NCBI GenBank assembly: GCA_019637955.1
Contig: JAHBUS010000001.1
Span: 186,001-250,000, forward strand
Direction of reading: 5' to 3'
DNA from: Pseudobdellovibrionaceae bacterium
GTDB taxonomy: Bacteria; Bdellovibrionota; Bdellovibrionia; Bdellovibrionales; Bdellovibrionaceae
Length of the DNA: 64,000 bases
A program made the position numbers and the translations under genes. Of the stretch, positions 1-8,601 are shown piece by piece. Every line of letters begins with the position of its first letter. Position 1 is the first letter of the stretch. Below the pieces are notes generated by a model. It was given only the letters and a program-made list of their open reading frames with translations. It searched no databases and had not been told where the DNA came from.

Positions 1-1
1 C

Positions 2-289
2 GAGCGCCGAGAGGCCGCTCGTCTTGAGAGGGTCCTCACTCCGGTGGTCACCAAGGCGGTTGAAGGCAGTCCGGACCCCAAACCCGAACTCGATTTTATT
101 GTCACCACCGAGAAGTCCATTCAGGTCGTACTTCGATGGAGCCAAAACCCCGAGGCCGTGATTAAAAATGACACGCGAGAGAGAGTGAGCACCTCGGTCC
201 GCCGAGAAATGGCGGCAGATCCAAAAGGCTGGGGCAAGTACATGTCGGTCATCTTTAGCGACGAAGTCGTCACTCAAGGTTGGAAGTGA
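2..289 (+). CDS. C-terminal fragment of an unrecognised protein (5' end outside window)
   Basis: The reading frame is open from base 2 and ends at TAA-less TGA near 289, giving about 95 visible residues. An internal GTG at 44 could serve as a start, but the coherent frame upstream suggests that the gene begins before the window. The visible part is charged and soluble, with no signal peptide or membrane segment. I recognise no family. It converges on the frameshifted lipoprotein gene at 339-658. Confidence 0.5.
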   Translation, partial: ERREAARLERVLTPVVTKAVEGSPDPKPELDFIVTTEKSIQVVLRWSQNPEAVIKNDTRERVSTSVRREMAADPKGWGKYMSVIFSDEVVTQGWK

Positions 290-338
290 TTGGGCTGCCG
301 ACCGTTGGTCCGATCGACGCTCCCAACACGCAAATTGA

Positions 339-658
339 TCAATAAAAGTCCAGGCCGGCGGTGCCGCGAATGTCGGTTTGGCCTTCGTTTGAGAACTCGA
401 CGTCGTAGTGGCAAGTGGTCCCGTGTTGTTTCACGAACTGTGAGCGAACTCCCAAGAACCCACCGTTTTTGGTTGCCATCACTTTTTCTCGCTCCACTCC
501 CCGGCTTTGGAGCCCAAAGGCAGATGGCTTTCTTTCCTCGACGCCTCTACCCACTCATGCGGCGAGCTGTAAGTTGCCGCTTTGTAACCCGACGCGCACC
601 CTGCGGTCATGGACGTCGCGACGATTGTTAATAAGACTCGATTTGCTTGCTTCATCAT
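339..658 (-). pseudogene. Small lipoprotein gene with a -1 frameshift in an A5 run
   Basis: On the minus strand a good ribosome site (AAGAGG, 9 bases before ATGATG at 658) opens a lipoprotein signal peptide: a hydrophobic stretch ending M-T-A-G-C-A-S. The frame closes at TGA 479-481 directly after a run of five A (plus-strand T 483-487). Adding one A to this run joins it to a second frame ending at 339, giving a plausible lipoprotein of about 105 residues. The rejoined tail (V-M-A-T-K-N-G-G, later C-H-Y-D-V-E-F) reads like a compact secreted domain. Either the gene is broken or one base was lost in sequencing; slippage during expression is a further possibility. The family is unknown. Confidence 0.55.
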
Positions 659-865
659 TGCTGATAACCTCTTTTTTGTTTTCAAAGATGGCACCAAGGC
701 AACGATAATTGCCTTCTTATAGACAATTATGAGGTAAATACGCCGAACATCAACTGTCTCAGTTTACTACTAAACGGCGTTTTATATTAAAATAGTCTAA
801 TTTTAGTTATTAAGGTTTTCGGGAGTCATGTCGATGAAGGTCCTGCTCAATAAGAGGGGGTTTTC

Positions 866-1798
866 ATGGCTCGCGAGACTAAGCAAGACCGTATCGTTCG
901 TGGAATTTTTGATCAAGTGACTGAACACCTTCATCAGCTGAAGAGTCTCGAGTCCAATCCCAATGTCAAAGAAGCCGACGTCGAACACTGGGGCCAAAGT
1001 TTTCTGCGAAACTGCATGGGCTTCTCCGCCGTCTCCGGCTATTCGATACGCTCTCAAGAATCCAAAGGCAAGATGCGTCCTGACCTTATCGTCCTTAGAG
1101 GCGAGAAACCCGTCTTCGTCGTTGAGGTCAAGAAACTCGGGTTTGACCTCGATAAATCAGATTTTCGCTCCGGAAAAATTCAACTCAACGAGTACTTGAA
1201 TCTTATTGGCGACGTGCGCTGGGGCGTTCTTACTAATGGGTATGAATGGCGACTCTTCGACTTTTCTCAGCTTGGCTACAGCGGTATCGAGATCTATTCA
1301 TTTGATCTTCGCTCAGATGACGACACCATTGAATTCGGGAAGAAACTTATAGAAGAGCAGTGCTACGAGTTCCTCGATATGCATGAAAATTCATTTTGCT
1401 CAGACGCTTGGGAAGAACTCTCTCGCGAAGCGATGGCCTTCTCACCCGAATCGCTCGCCAAAGCAATCTTGTCTCAAGAAGTCATGAAGCACATCTCTCG
1501 TTCGATCCGCGGAGAACATGACTACAAAGCCGATTTTGAAGTCCTCACAGATCGTGTGTACCGCCTTTTGGAACAGGGCTTGAACGATGAAATCAAAGGA
1601 TGGAACGATACCAAGCAGGCCGAGTTTCACAAATTCATCAAGTCACAGAAACGCGCTTCCCGACGGGTTAAACGCGCCCGTGCGAAGACCGCAGAGACCG
1701 CGCTGGCAAGCACTGCTTCATCGGCTCCTGCTTCAGACCTTGCCGTAGCCGTCACGACGTCGCCAGATGCGGGAGACAAATCGAAGGTCGCTTCTTAA
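866..1798 (+). CDS. Orphan HsdR_N-like PD-(D/E)xK nuclease-fold protein
   Basis: A 310-residue soluble protein. The core reads P72-D73 ... E87-V-K89-K90 on adjacent predicted strands, the arrangement of the type I restriction R-subunit N-terminal domain (HSDR_N class of PD-(D/E)xK nucleases). It is followed by the family pattern of a G-V-L-T-N-G strand and W-R-L-F-D-F. The C-terminal 60 residues are Lys/Arg then Ala/Ser/Thr rich, probably a disordered nucleic-acid-binding tail. No helicase motor, HsdM or HsdS is nearby, so it is not a complete restriction system. The start is ATG 866 after AAGAGGGGG. The family is seen in lone proteins of unknown role. Catalytic residues appear intact, so nuclease activity is plausible but unproven. 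Confidence 0.7.
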   Translation: MARETKQDRIVRGIFDQVTEHLHQLKSLESNPNVKEADVEHWGQSFLRNCMGFSAVSGYSIRSQESKGKMRPDLIVLRGEKPVFVVEVKKLGFDLDKSDFRSGKIQLNEYLNLIGDVRWGVLTNGYEWRLFDFSQLGYSGIEIYSFDLRSDDDTIEFGKKLIEEQCYEFLDMHENSFCSDAWEELSREAMAFSPESLAKAILSQEVMKHISRSIRGEHDYKADFEVLTDRVYRLLEQGLNDEIKGWNDTKQAEFHKFIKSQKRASRRVKRARAKTAETALASTASSAPASDLAVAVTTSPDAGDKSKVAS

Positions 1799-1856
1799 CG
1801 GAGTTGGAAACTCTGGGGATGCTGACAAATCAGGAGTGCTAAAGGGTGGGTTTGAG

Positions 1857-1933
1857 TGGGGCGACCGACGGGGCTTGAACCCGCGACCCTGGGAATCACA
1901 ATCCCATGCTCTACCAACTGAGCTACGGCCGCC
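1857..1933 (-). tRNA. tRNA-His (GTG)
   Basis: Full cloverleaf on the minus strand. The acceptor GCGGCCG pairs with CGGTCGC, the D arm is G-C-T-C-A-G..G-A-G-C, and the anticodon loop TTGTGAT carries GTG in a TGGGA/TCCCA stem. The T loop is GGTTCAA-type. The tRNA-His identity marks are present: an extra G at -1 and C as discriminator. The 3' CCA is encoded (plus-strand TGG 1857-1859). Confidence 0.95.
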
Positions 1934-2088
1934 ACAGAAAGAAGCCGAAGTTATAGCCGAGGCTTTTGAGTTCGACAAGTGAAAGACCGTGGTTTGCTTA
2001 AGAGGTTGGCAGTTTTCGCAACTTGTTGAAACTTTTGGGCTTTTAGAGGCTGCCTTGACTCCTCCCGCGGGCGTTGTTCCCATCAGAT

Positions 2089-2775
2089 ATGGCCCGATCA
2101 CTCGTGTTCTTCTTGCTTCTCCTCATTGCGACCCCCGCTGGGGCGGCCTGTTCGGTCGCCTCCGAGCTTTGCGCTCCCCGGAGCAATCTCGTGTACCAGT
2201 GGGAGTACAACCTCTTTCCCGAGCTGGAGAAAACATGCGGATTCAGGCCCGATCTTAAAGTCGATTGGTCCTCACTCAGGCCCAGCTTCAAAGAGCTTCA
2301 GAGCAACGCCAGCGCAAGTCCCTGCGAGGCTCCTGGCAAAGTTTTGCTCGAGCTCTGCAAAGACCGCAAAGGCCTCAGCCAAATCAAAACGATCGCCTGC
2401 GGCTACGGCGTCGAACGCAAGTTCAGTTATAAAAATGGCACCCTCACCTTTTTGTTCAATCCGGACTCTCGCGCCATGAACAAGCAGCAAGGCTCCGACA
2501 CCGACCTGATCAAGGCGGAGCTGAACAAACTCTTTCCGGCACCGACACCCTCGCCCACCCCGACGCCAGCACCCGCGGCGCCCACGCCGGTGGCCAGCCC
2601 CACGCCGAACGCGGCGCAAATGCAAAAGCAAATCAATGAGGCCACTGTTTGGTTTCAGACCGAGATGGCCAAAATTCAAGCCAGCACCGAGCCGCCCACG
2701 CAGAAAGCCGAAAAGATGCAAAAGCTCTCCGAAGAGTTTCAGGCACGGATGAAAAAAGCGCAGGAGGCCAAATGA
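2089..2775 (+). CDS. Secreted protein with Pro/Thr/Ala-rich linker and helical tail
   Basis: About 228 residues from ATG 2089; a TTG five codons upstream is possible but unlikely. The N-terminus is a Sec signal peptide with a Phe/Leu core ending A-G-A-A-C. A cysteine-containing globular part follows (to about residue 150), then a linker of repeated P-T-P-S-P and A-P-A-A-P units, then a charged amphipathic helix rich in K/E/Q. This resembles a periplasmic or surface protein on a flexible stalk. The stop overlaps the next gene start (ATGA), so the two are translationally coupled. The family was not recognised. Confidence 0.6.
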   Translation: MARSLVFFLLLLIATPAGAACSVASELCAPRSNLVYQWEYNLFPELEKTCGFRPDLKVDWSSLRPSFKELQSNASASPCEAPGKVLLELCKDRKGLSQIKTIACGYGVERKFSYKNGTLTFLFNPDSRAMNKQQGSDTDLIKAELNKLFPAPTPSPTPTPAPAAPTPVASPTPNAAQMQKQINEATVWFQTEMAKIQASTEPPTQKAEKMQKLSEEFQARMKKAQEAK

Positions 2776-3944
2776 GACCTCTTTTCTTGATGCTCGCCCT
2801 CACATTCGGGCCGACACCCTCGTTTGCCGCCGACGGGATTGGATTTGAGCAGTGCGCGGTCGACAAACCCTGCCTCGACAAAACGTCGCCCACCAAAGAT
2901 GGAACCGAAAAATGCCGCGCGATCGACAACAAAGACATCGTGCTTCGACAAAGCGAGTGGCGCGACGGCAAATTGAACGGATCTTTGATCTGCCGCTCGT
3001 TCACCGGCCAGATCGTGATGGAAGCCCAGTACAAAAATGGCAAACTCGACGGCCTTGCGCGCGACTACTCGGATCATCGCAGCTTCGGCGACGTCAAGGA
3101 AGGCTGGCACGTACGCCATTTCAATGACGGCGTGCAAACCGGCGTGGAGTTTTTTGCCGACCAAAAAGACAAGGTTTTGCACATCATCCCCAACTGCTGG
3201 GTGCGCGACGGCTCGGGCAGCATGTACTGGGACGAGTGCAAGGCCATCAACTTCGGCGTTTATAACAGCCAAATCCAAGCGTTCATCGGCGCCGAAAACA
3301 AAAAAAGGTTGGCCCAGGCCAACGGCCCCGTCTTGCACAAATACGAAAACGGCCAGACGCGATTTTCGGCAACGCTCAAAGACGGTCGTTACGAAGGCCC
3401 GGCCGTGCGCTATTGGAAAAACGGCAAAATCGCCGAGCGCAGCTTGTACAAAGCCGGCGAGATCTTGAGCCGCGAATCGTTCTTCGAATCCGGAAGCCCC
3501 GAAGGGATCGTCAAATTTGAAAAGGGTCAAGAGACTCTGACCACTCTCTTTTGGGAGAACGGCAAAAAACGCCAGGTCACCGAAACCAAATACGCGGGCC
3601 CATCGAGCCGGACCGAACACGTGACTGAGTATTACGACAATGGCCAAATGCTCAGCGACGTGATCGAGACGTACGCCGGGCCCTCCTCCTGGGGTGAGCG
3701 CACCGGCAAGGCCACCTCGTATCAACGTGATGGCACTTTGATCTTGGAAGAACTCTACGACAAGGGCCGTTTGCAAGGCGTTCGCAAAATTTGGAACCCC
3801 GAGCGAAACCGCTACTGGGAAGAGACTTACGACAAAGGCAAACTCACCGAGGTCCGAACGTTCGACGCCAAAACGAAGCGGCTTTTAGAGAAGGCCGAGT
3901 ACTTCGGCGACGGCTCGATCAAAAGTGAACAAAAATTTGATTGA
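2772..3944 (+). CDS. Secreted MORN-repeat (YwqK-like) protein
   Basis: 390 residues from ATG 2772, placed by AGGAGG just upstream and the ATGA overlap with the preceding gene. The signal peptide ends around P-S-F-A-A-D. The body has repeated units of the type Y-x-N-G-x-x-x-x-x-x-x-x-x-G-x-x-x-G, e.g. Y-E-N-G-Q, Y-W-K-N-G-K, F-W-E-N-G-K and Y-Y-D-N-G-Q, which is the MORN-variant repeat of YwqK-type proteins. Such repeats form beta-hairpin solenoids. In Bdellovibrio-like and Bacteroidetes genomes secreted versions are common and mostly uncharacterised. Despite the 'antitoxin' label sometimes used for YwqK, the signal peptide argues for an envelope role here. Confidence 0.75.
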   Translation: MRPLFLMLALTFGPTPSFAADGIGFEQCAVDKPCLDKTSPTKDGTEKCRAIDNKDIVLRQSEWRDGKLNGSLICRSFTGQIVMEAQYKNGKLDGLARDYSDHRSFGDVKEGWHVRHFNDGVQTGVEFFADQKDKVLHIIPNCWVRDGSGSMYWDECKAINFGVYNSQIQAFIGAENKKRLAQANGPVLHKYENGQTRFSATLKDGRYEGPAVRYWKNGKIAERSLYKAGEILSRESFFESGSPEGIVKFEKGQETLTTLFWENGKKRQVTETKYAGPSSRTEHVTEYYDNGQMLSDVIETYAGPSSWGERTGKATSYQRDGTLILEELYDKGRLQGVRKIWNPERNRYWEETYDKGKLTEVRTFDAKTKRLLEKAEYFGDGSIKSEQKFD

Positions 3945-3966
3945 ACGGCCTTACCGAAAGGCCGTT
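3944..3966. terminator. Hairpin between convergent genes
   Basis: AACGGCCTT (3944-3952) pairs perfectly with AAGGCCGTT (3958-3966). It overlaps the stop codons of both convergent genes at 3944 and 3951 and so may serve both directions. The T run is short, so the assignment is moderate. Confidence 0.5.
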
Positions 3967-5006
3967 TCGATCTCACTTCGAAGCCGCTGATCTTCAACGA
4001 CGGGCGCCGGCGCCACTCCCGTGAGAAGCAGCTCAACGGGTGTTCGAACCTCGAGAAGCGCGGCCCGCATCTCGGCGTAGATTCTCATTTTGTCGGCGTT
4101 TTGAGACGCCGCGGACATCTCGTCGACGTAGTGACGGCCTGATTTGTACTCGGCTTCGCCCACCAATTGCCCCCGAGCGCGCAGCGCGAGCAAAGCCAAG
4201 AGACCGATCTCGTAACCTTCTTTTTGGTAGCCGGTTTGGACGTACTGTTGCACAAACGCCCGTCGCACCTCGGGTGGCTGAGGTTGATCGACCAACGAAG
4301 GCACCTGCTCCAGCGCGCGCTTCATCAAGTCGCTCTCCGAGATCTCGCACCCGGCTTCGGCCAAAAGCGAACCGACAAGCTCGGCGTAATAAGCCGTGCC
4401 TTCCGTGATATCGCTCCACCGAGTCTCGGGAGCTTCGCCCGTTTTCTCCCAGCGCTGCCACCACGAGACCGCCTCGCCCCACCCCTGCTGCCCGAGCAGC
4501 GCTTTTTTCATCGCGTGGATGAGCATCTGCCGGGAGTAAAGAGCTTCGACACGATCAACATTCGGTTTTCGATCGGCGGAGACGAAGTAGGCCGCCCAGG
4601 GCGCCTTCATTTGATAGAGAAAGTGAAACCCCTCGTGGAAGGCGGTCTTAAATGCCGACATCGCGGCGCTCGCGCCGGCATTGGGACGCTCCATGTTCAC
4701 GGAGACTGCGCGATCTCCGCGAAAATTCGTGATGAAGTTGTACGACCCATCGGGCTGCACGGACTTTGCCTCTTCGCTCGAAAGGTCACGGAGGGCCTGT
4801 CCGGGCTCCCAGAACTGCCCCCGCTGCCGGGACGGCTGCATCAGAAGAATGCGATAAGAGTCCATCTGAAAGCCCGGCCAAATCCGCGCCGAGCATAGAC
4901 GCACCTGTTCCAAAGAGGCCGCAACCGAAAGCGCCGTTTCGGAGGCGGGCGTTCGCGTCTTGGGAGTCGACGCACAGCTGATTGCGCTGAGAGCGATCAC
5001 AAACAT
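3951..5006 (-). CDS. Lipoprotein with HEGFH zinc-protease-like motif
   Basis: About 351 residues from ATG 5006; a TTG at 5027 also gives a good signal peptide. The lipobox is A-I-S-C-A-S. In the middle third lies F-H-E-G-F-H-F-L-Y, an HExxH-type zinc site with flanking hydrophobics, followed about 80 residues later by I-T-E-G-T-A-Y-Y-A-E, which supplies the kind of downstream acidic ligand seen in gluzincins. A lipid-anchored metallopeptidase is therefore plausible; the exact family was not recognised. It starts a few bases after the end of the FecR-like gene and probably shares its transcript. Confidence 0.6.
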   Translation of the reverse strand: MFVIALSAISCASTPKTRTPASETALSVAASLEQVRLCSARIWPGFQMDSYRILLMQPSRQRGQFWEPGQALRDLSSEEAKSVQPDGSYNFITNFRGDRAVSVNMERPNAGASAAMSAFKTAFHEGFHFLYQMKAPWAAYFVSADRKPNVDRVEALYSRQMLIHAMKKALLGQQGWGEAVSWWQRWEKTGEAPETRWSDITEGTAYYAELVGSLLAEAGCEISESDLMKRALEQVPSLVDQPQPPEVRRAFVQQYVQTGYQKEGYEIGLLALLALRARGQLVGEAEYKSGRHYVDEMSAASQNADKMRIYAEMRAALLEVRTPVELLLTGVAPAPVVEDQRLRSEIETAFR

Positions 5007-5037
5007 CGCGCCTGCGACCAACGGCAAACAAGAACTT

Positions 5038-6063
5038 CTAGTAGTCACAGGCGGCCACCTTCGGCTGCACGCCGCAAGGGCTCTTTGACGGAATAATTTC
5101 GAGGCGGTCCGACCATTCACCGTTGGCATCGCATTTCATGCGCACGCATTTCACGTTGGCAAGCTCCAGACGGCAGGCCTTCTTTTCTTTTTTGGGATTG
5201 TTCTCGCAGACCCAAGCACACTCGTTCAAACGGGCCGAGGGACTTTTGCAGATCGCGCCCGCACGCGCCTTTTCTTTGAGACGAACGGCATCAGCGGCTT
5301 TTTCCTTGTGGGCGATCTTTTCAACCTCGGTCCACCACATCTGCGCGGGCGCGAGGTTCGACTTTTTCTTGGGCTCGACTTTTCCGCGCGCGACTTTACG
5401 CCCCTGCAAAAGGACGTCGAAGACGATCTCCCCACCTTCGATCACGCCTTGGAACGTCGCCTCTTCGCCGCGCTCCAGAGGTGTGAACTCCTCGTTCTCG
5501 AGACCTCGAAACGCCGTGCGGCCTTCCAGCACCGCCACGCGAAGACGCGCGGCCGCCGGGTCCAAGTCAAAGACCAGATCCGCCTCCGCGTAACTGTCGC
5601 GCGAAAGTGGCGTCACCACCAACCGTGGCGACGAGGTCAGGTTTTGTAGGCGCATGGTTCCTTTTTCGAGCTCGATGCGCTCCATGGCGCCGTCGTCCCA
5701 ACTGATCACCGGGATCGCGACCCGGCTATTGGGACCGACATAAAGCCTTTCGTTTTTGGCCAAAGCGACCTGCACGAGGGCGCTCGGACCCGTTTCAAAA
5801 ATCGCCTTCTCCCGCAAAAGCTGCTGGCGGGCCGGGGCTTTGGATTGTCCTCTGGAGTCGGTGAGCTGAACCTTTCCGGAGAAGGACATCACGTAAGGTT
5901 CTTTGAACTTCGTGACCGTGGCCTGCGCCCGCTCGTCCGCCGCCCGCGCCGGCACACTCATCGACACCGTCACGCGGCTCCCGAAAAAGGTGAAAAAGAT
6001 CAGGCCCACAGCCGTCAAAAGAAGGCTCACTTGCAGCGCGATCACGACGGGTTGTTTTGGCAT
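5038..6063 (-). CDS. FecR-like domain protein with N-terminal membrane anchor
   Basis: 341 residues. A single hydrophobic segment (about 8-28) is followed by a periplasmic part. Residues about 55-200 follow the FecR-domain pattern: K-V-Q-L-x-D, F-E-T-G-P-S-A-L-V-Q-V-A-L, N-S-R-V-A-I-P, a G-T-M-R-L-Q strand and then L-E-R-G-E-E-A. In unlinked contexts FecR domains are usually envelope or peptidoglycan-proximal scaffold proteins, not sigma regulators. The C-terminus is cysteine-rich (at least eight Cys), suggesting a disulfide-bonded module. Its start overlaps the glycosyltransferase stop by 22 bases. Confidence 0.7.
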   Translation of the reverse strand: MPKQPVVIALQVSLLLTAVGLIFFTFFGSRVTVSMSVPARAADERAQATVTKFKEPYVMSFSGKVQLTDSRGQSKAPARQQLLREKAIFETGPSALVQVALAKNERLYVGPNSRVAIPVISWDDGAMERIELEKGTMRLQNLTSSPRLVVTPLSRDSYAEADLVFDLDPAAARLRVAVLEGRTAFRGLENEEFTPLERGEEATFQGVIEGGEIVFDVLLQGRKVARGKVEPKKKSNLAPAQMWWTEVEKIAHKEKAADAVRLKEKARAGAICKSPSARLNECAWVCENNPKKEKKACRLELANVKCVRMKCDANGEWSDRLEIIPSKSPCGVQPKVAACDY

Positions 6064-6806
6064 TTCTTCGTCTCCCAGATTTTAGCCCACTTCAAAAACA
6101 CCGAATAAGCCGCGCCCACGGCGATGATAAAACCTGGAATGCCGTCCAGAAAGCCGCGCTTCCAAACGTAGCACTCGATGAATTTGCTCCAGGGCTTGAA
6201 TATCAACATCAACAGCGAAGCCTCGCGGCCGCCGTGCACCGCTTGCGCGGCCTGAAGGCTGGAGTAACGGTTGTTGGTGTCGATCTGATGATGAAGGTTG
6301 CGAAAAACCCAGTGCAAGAGCGGATGATTCAAACGTTCACGCCGGGCGCATTCTACCTTTTCGTGGATCGGGGCTTGATTCCACATGGAGTGGGCGCGGT
6401 TGAACAGCCGGAGCTGACGGTCGGGGTACCACCCACCGTGCAAAATCCAACGTCCCATGTGGAAGGACTTACGCGGCATTTCATACCCCGCCTTTGGATC
6501 GAGTGAAGAAAACTTCGCATGAATCTCGGCGGCCAGTTCGGGCGAAAGAGCCTCGTCGGAGTCCAGCGACAAGATCCAATCGTGCTGGGCCTCGCGGGCG
6601 CCGCGTGCTTTTTGCGCGCCAAAGCCCTCCCAGGAGGTTTCAAGGACGCGCGCTCCCGCTTTTTGGGCAATTTCGACGGTTTTGTCGCTGCTCCCGCTGT
6701 CAAGAACCAACATTTCCGAGACCAGGTTCTCGGCGGACTTGAGGCAGCGCTCGATGTTGAGCTCTTCATTCTTACTGATAACCACAAGACTGATCGGAAG
6801 CTTCAT
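6042..6806 (-). CDS. Family 2 glycosyltransferase, LPS-core beta-glucosyltransferase type
   Basis: 254 residues from ATG 6806, chosen because homologous sequence begins M-K-L-P-I-S-L-V-V-I-S-K-N-E. It has the GT-A landmarks of the WaaE/KdtX-like group: nucleotide-binding S-K-N-E-E-x-N-I, L-D-S-G-S-S-D-K-T, the metal-binding L-D-S-D-E-A, and the acceptor-side H-E-K-V. A hydrophobic C-terminal region would attach it to the inner membrane. It likely adds a hexose to lipopolysaccharide core or a similar envelope glycan. It is coupled to the FecR-like gene downstream, and diverges from the beta-barrel gene at 6925. Confidence 0.8.
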   Translation of the reverse strand: MKLPISLVVISKNEELNIERCLKSAENLVSEMLVLDSGSSDKTVEIAQKAGARVLETSWEGFGAQKARGAREAQHDWILSLDSDEALSPELAAEIHAKFSSLDPKAGYEMPRKSFHMGRWILHGGWYPDRQLRLFNRAHSMWNQAPIHEKVECARRERLNHPLLHWVFRNLHHQIDTNNRYSSLQAAQAVHGGREASLLMLIFKPWSKFIECYVWKRGFLDGIPGFIIAVGAAYSVFLKWAKIWETKKCQNNPS

Positions 6807-6924
6807 GAACTGCACACCCTGGCGCGCTTTAGCGCGCTCCTCTCCATTTTCGGTTGGTGCAATCCTGCTTGTCAAACCTTCCGCCGTGTCATTACCATAA
6901 CGTTGTAGCGAAAGGAGCCTTCGC

Positions 6925-7536
6925 ATGAAACGACTCTCACTCTCTGGACTTCTCCTCACCACACTCATGACGGCGCAAGCCTCGGCGTTTCTCTCGACGA
7001 GCGAAAGCGGCGAACTGACCCCGTCCGGAACCTTCCGCATCGGCGCCGAGCCTCAGCTCCGCATCAGTGACGGCAGCGGTGGCAACGTGGGCTTCTTCGT
7101 CGACTCGGGCCTCAATGACGAGTGGAGCTGGCGCGCGCAGCTCGGAACCGGCGATACCGAATTCTGGGGAACGGCTTCAGCCAAATGGGTCCCGATCCCC
7201 GACTTGGATTCGCAGCCCGCGATCGGCCTTCGTCCCGAGGTCACCTTTGGCCGCGACGAGAACGAATCGTTCAGCGTCTTTCGCGTGTCGCCCATCGTGA
7301 GCAAAAAGATCGACACCGAAATCGGCAAATTGACGCCCTACCTGGCGCTCCCGATCGGCGTCTTCGCTTGGCGCGGAAAATCCGACACCATCTCGCAGCT
7401 CGTGATTGGTTCGGAAGGCAAGTTTGAAGAGATGCCGACACTTTTGTTCACGGCCGAGCTCGGCATGAACATGAGCAAAACGTTCTCGTACGTCTCGGGT
7501 TCGATTTCGTTCTTCTTCGACGGCTCAACTCGCTAA
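6925..7536 (+). CDS. Small outer-membrane beta-barrel-like protein
   Basis: 203 residues with a strong GAAAGGAG site before ATG. The signal peptide ends A-S-A-F. The rest alternates hydrophobic and polar residues in many short strands (W-S-W-R-A-Q-L, V-T-F-G, F-S-Y-V-S-G-S-I-S-F-F-F) and closes near an aromatic residue, as in an eight-stranded-type barrel. No family recognised. It is transcribed just ahead of mreB, with a 21-base gap. Confidence 0.6.
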   Translation: MKRLSLSGLLLTTLMTAQASAFLSTSESGELTPSGTFRIGAEPQLRISDGSGGNVGFFVDSGLNDEWSWRAQLGTGDTEFWGTASAKWVPIPDLDSQPAIGLRPEVTFGRDENESFSVFRVSPIVSKKIDTEIGKLTPYLALPIGVFAWRGKSDTISQLVIGSEGKFEEMPTLLFTAELGMNMSKTFSYVSGSISFFFDGSTR

Positions 7537-7557
7537 GGTTGATTGGATAGGGGCACT

Positions 7558-8601
7558 ATGTTTTCGTTTTTGAATGATGACGGTGGTTTCGCGGCGGCCG
7601 ATTTTTACATCGACCTTGGCACCGCCAATACGCTGGTCGCGGCCCGGGGCAAGGGCGTGATCATCAACGAACCCACGCTGATCGCCTACTCGGAAATCCG
7701 CCCCGGCAAGCGCAAAGTGGTCGCCGTTGGCATTGAGGCCCGCGATAAAATCGCCGCGACTCCCGGCAACTTGATCGCCTACCGCCCCCTGAAAGACGGC
7801 GTGATCGCCGACTACGAAACCACCGAGGCCATGCTGCGCTCGTTTCTCTCGCGTCCCGGAATGAAATCCTTCTTTCGCAAACCCCGCATCGTGATCTCGC
7901 TCCCCTACGGCGTGACCGAGGTTGAAAAACGCGCGGCCATTGATGCCGGCATCTCGGCGGGAGCCAAAGACGTGTACCTCATTGACGAACCCATGGCCGC
8001 GGCCGTGGGCGCGGACCTTCCGATCAAAGAGGCCCGCGGCTCGATGATCATCGATATCGGCGGCGGAACGACCGAAGTTGCCGTCATCGCGCTGTCGGAC
8101 ATCGTCTATTGTGAGGCCGTTCGCTGCGCGGGGCACCGCTTCGACGAATGCATCGTCAATTACTTTAAGAATCGCAAGAGCCTGATCATCTCGGAAAAAC
8201 TGGCCGAAGAACTCAAAATTGAGATGGGAACCGCGGCCCCTAAAAAGAACATCCGCCTGCGCACCATCACCGGCCGCGACGCCGAGTCGGGACTTCAGCG
8301 CACGCTCGAGATCACGTCCGAAGACGTGGGTCTGGCGATGGATGAACCGATCAGTGAGATCATCACCGCGATTCACAAAGCGATCGAGAACACGCCCCCC
8401 GAACTCGTCAGCGATCTGATCGAGAGCGGCATCGTGCTGGCGGGCGGCGGCGCCTTGATCCGCGACCTCGACATTCGCATTCAAAACGAAGTGCGCCTCC
8501 CGGTGCGCATCGCCCCCGACCCTCTCACCGCGATCGCACGCGGCGGCGAAAAGGTCTTGAACGACCCCGAGCTTCTCGAAAAAATCCAAATTCAGATGTG
8601 A
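7558..8601 (+). CDS. mreB: MreB-family actin-like cytoskeletal protein
   Basis: 347 residues from ATG 7558 (GATAGGGG upstream). Actin-fold landmarks are complete: phosphate 1 loop I-D-L-G-T-A-N-T, V-I-S-L-P-Y-G-V-T-E-V-E, L-I-D-E-P-M-A-A-A-V-G, phosphate 2 loop D-I-G-G-G-T-T-E, and adenosine motif L-A-G-G-G-A-L-I. MreB polymerises under the inner membrane and guides lateral wall synthesis. No mreC, mreD, rodA or pbp gene is adjacent, so this is probably a second, stand-alone paralogue, as known in Bdellovibrio, which has two mreB genes. The last ten bases overlap the convergent aminotransferase gene. Confidence 0.93.
   Translation: MFSFLNDDGGFAAADFYIDLGTANTLVAARGKGVIINEPTLIAYSEIRPGKRKVVAVGIEARDKIAATPGNLIAYRPLKDGVIADYETTEAMLRSFLSRPGMKSFFRKPRIVISLPYGVTEVEKRAAIDAGISAGAKDVYLIDEPMAAAVGADLPIKEARGSMIIDIGGGTTEVAVIALSDIVYCEAVRCAGHRFDECIVNYFKNRKSLIISEKLAEELKIEMGTAAPKKNIRLRTITGRDAESGLQRTLEITSEDVGLAMDEPISEIITAIHKAIENTPPELVSDLIESGIVLAGGGALIRDLDIRIQNEVRLPVRIAPDPLTAIARGGEKVLNDPELLEKIQIQM

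Noticed and set aside
866-1798. Complete type I restriction-modification system
   Set aside because: Only an HsdR N-terminal-like domain is present; no helicase, HsdM or HsdS within several kilobases.
2739-3776. 345-codon minus-strand frame opposite the MORN-repeat gene
   Set aside because: The plus-strand gene has a signal peptide, MORN repeats, AGGAGG and a coupled start; the opposite frame has none of these.
2772-3944. Toxin-antitoxin module based on the YwqK-like repeat protein
   Set aside because: The protein has a signal peptide, and its neighbour is a secreted linker protein, not a toxin; the antitoxin label of the family does not fit here.
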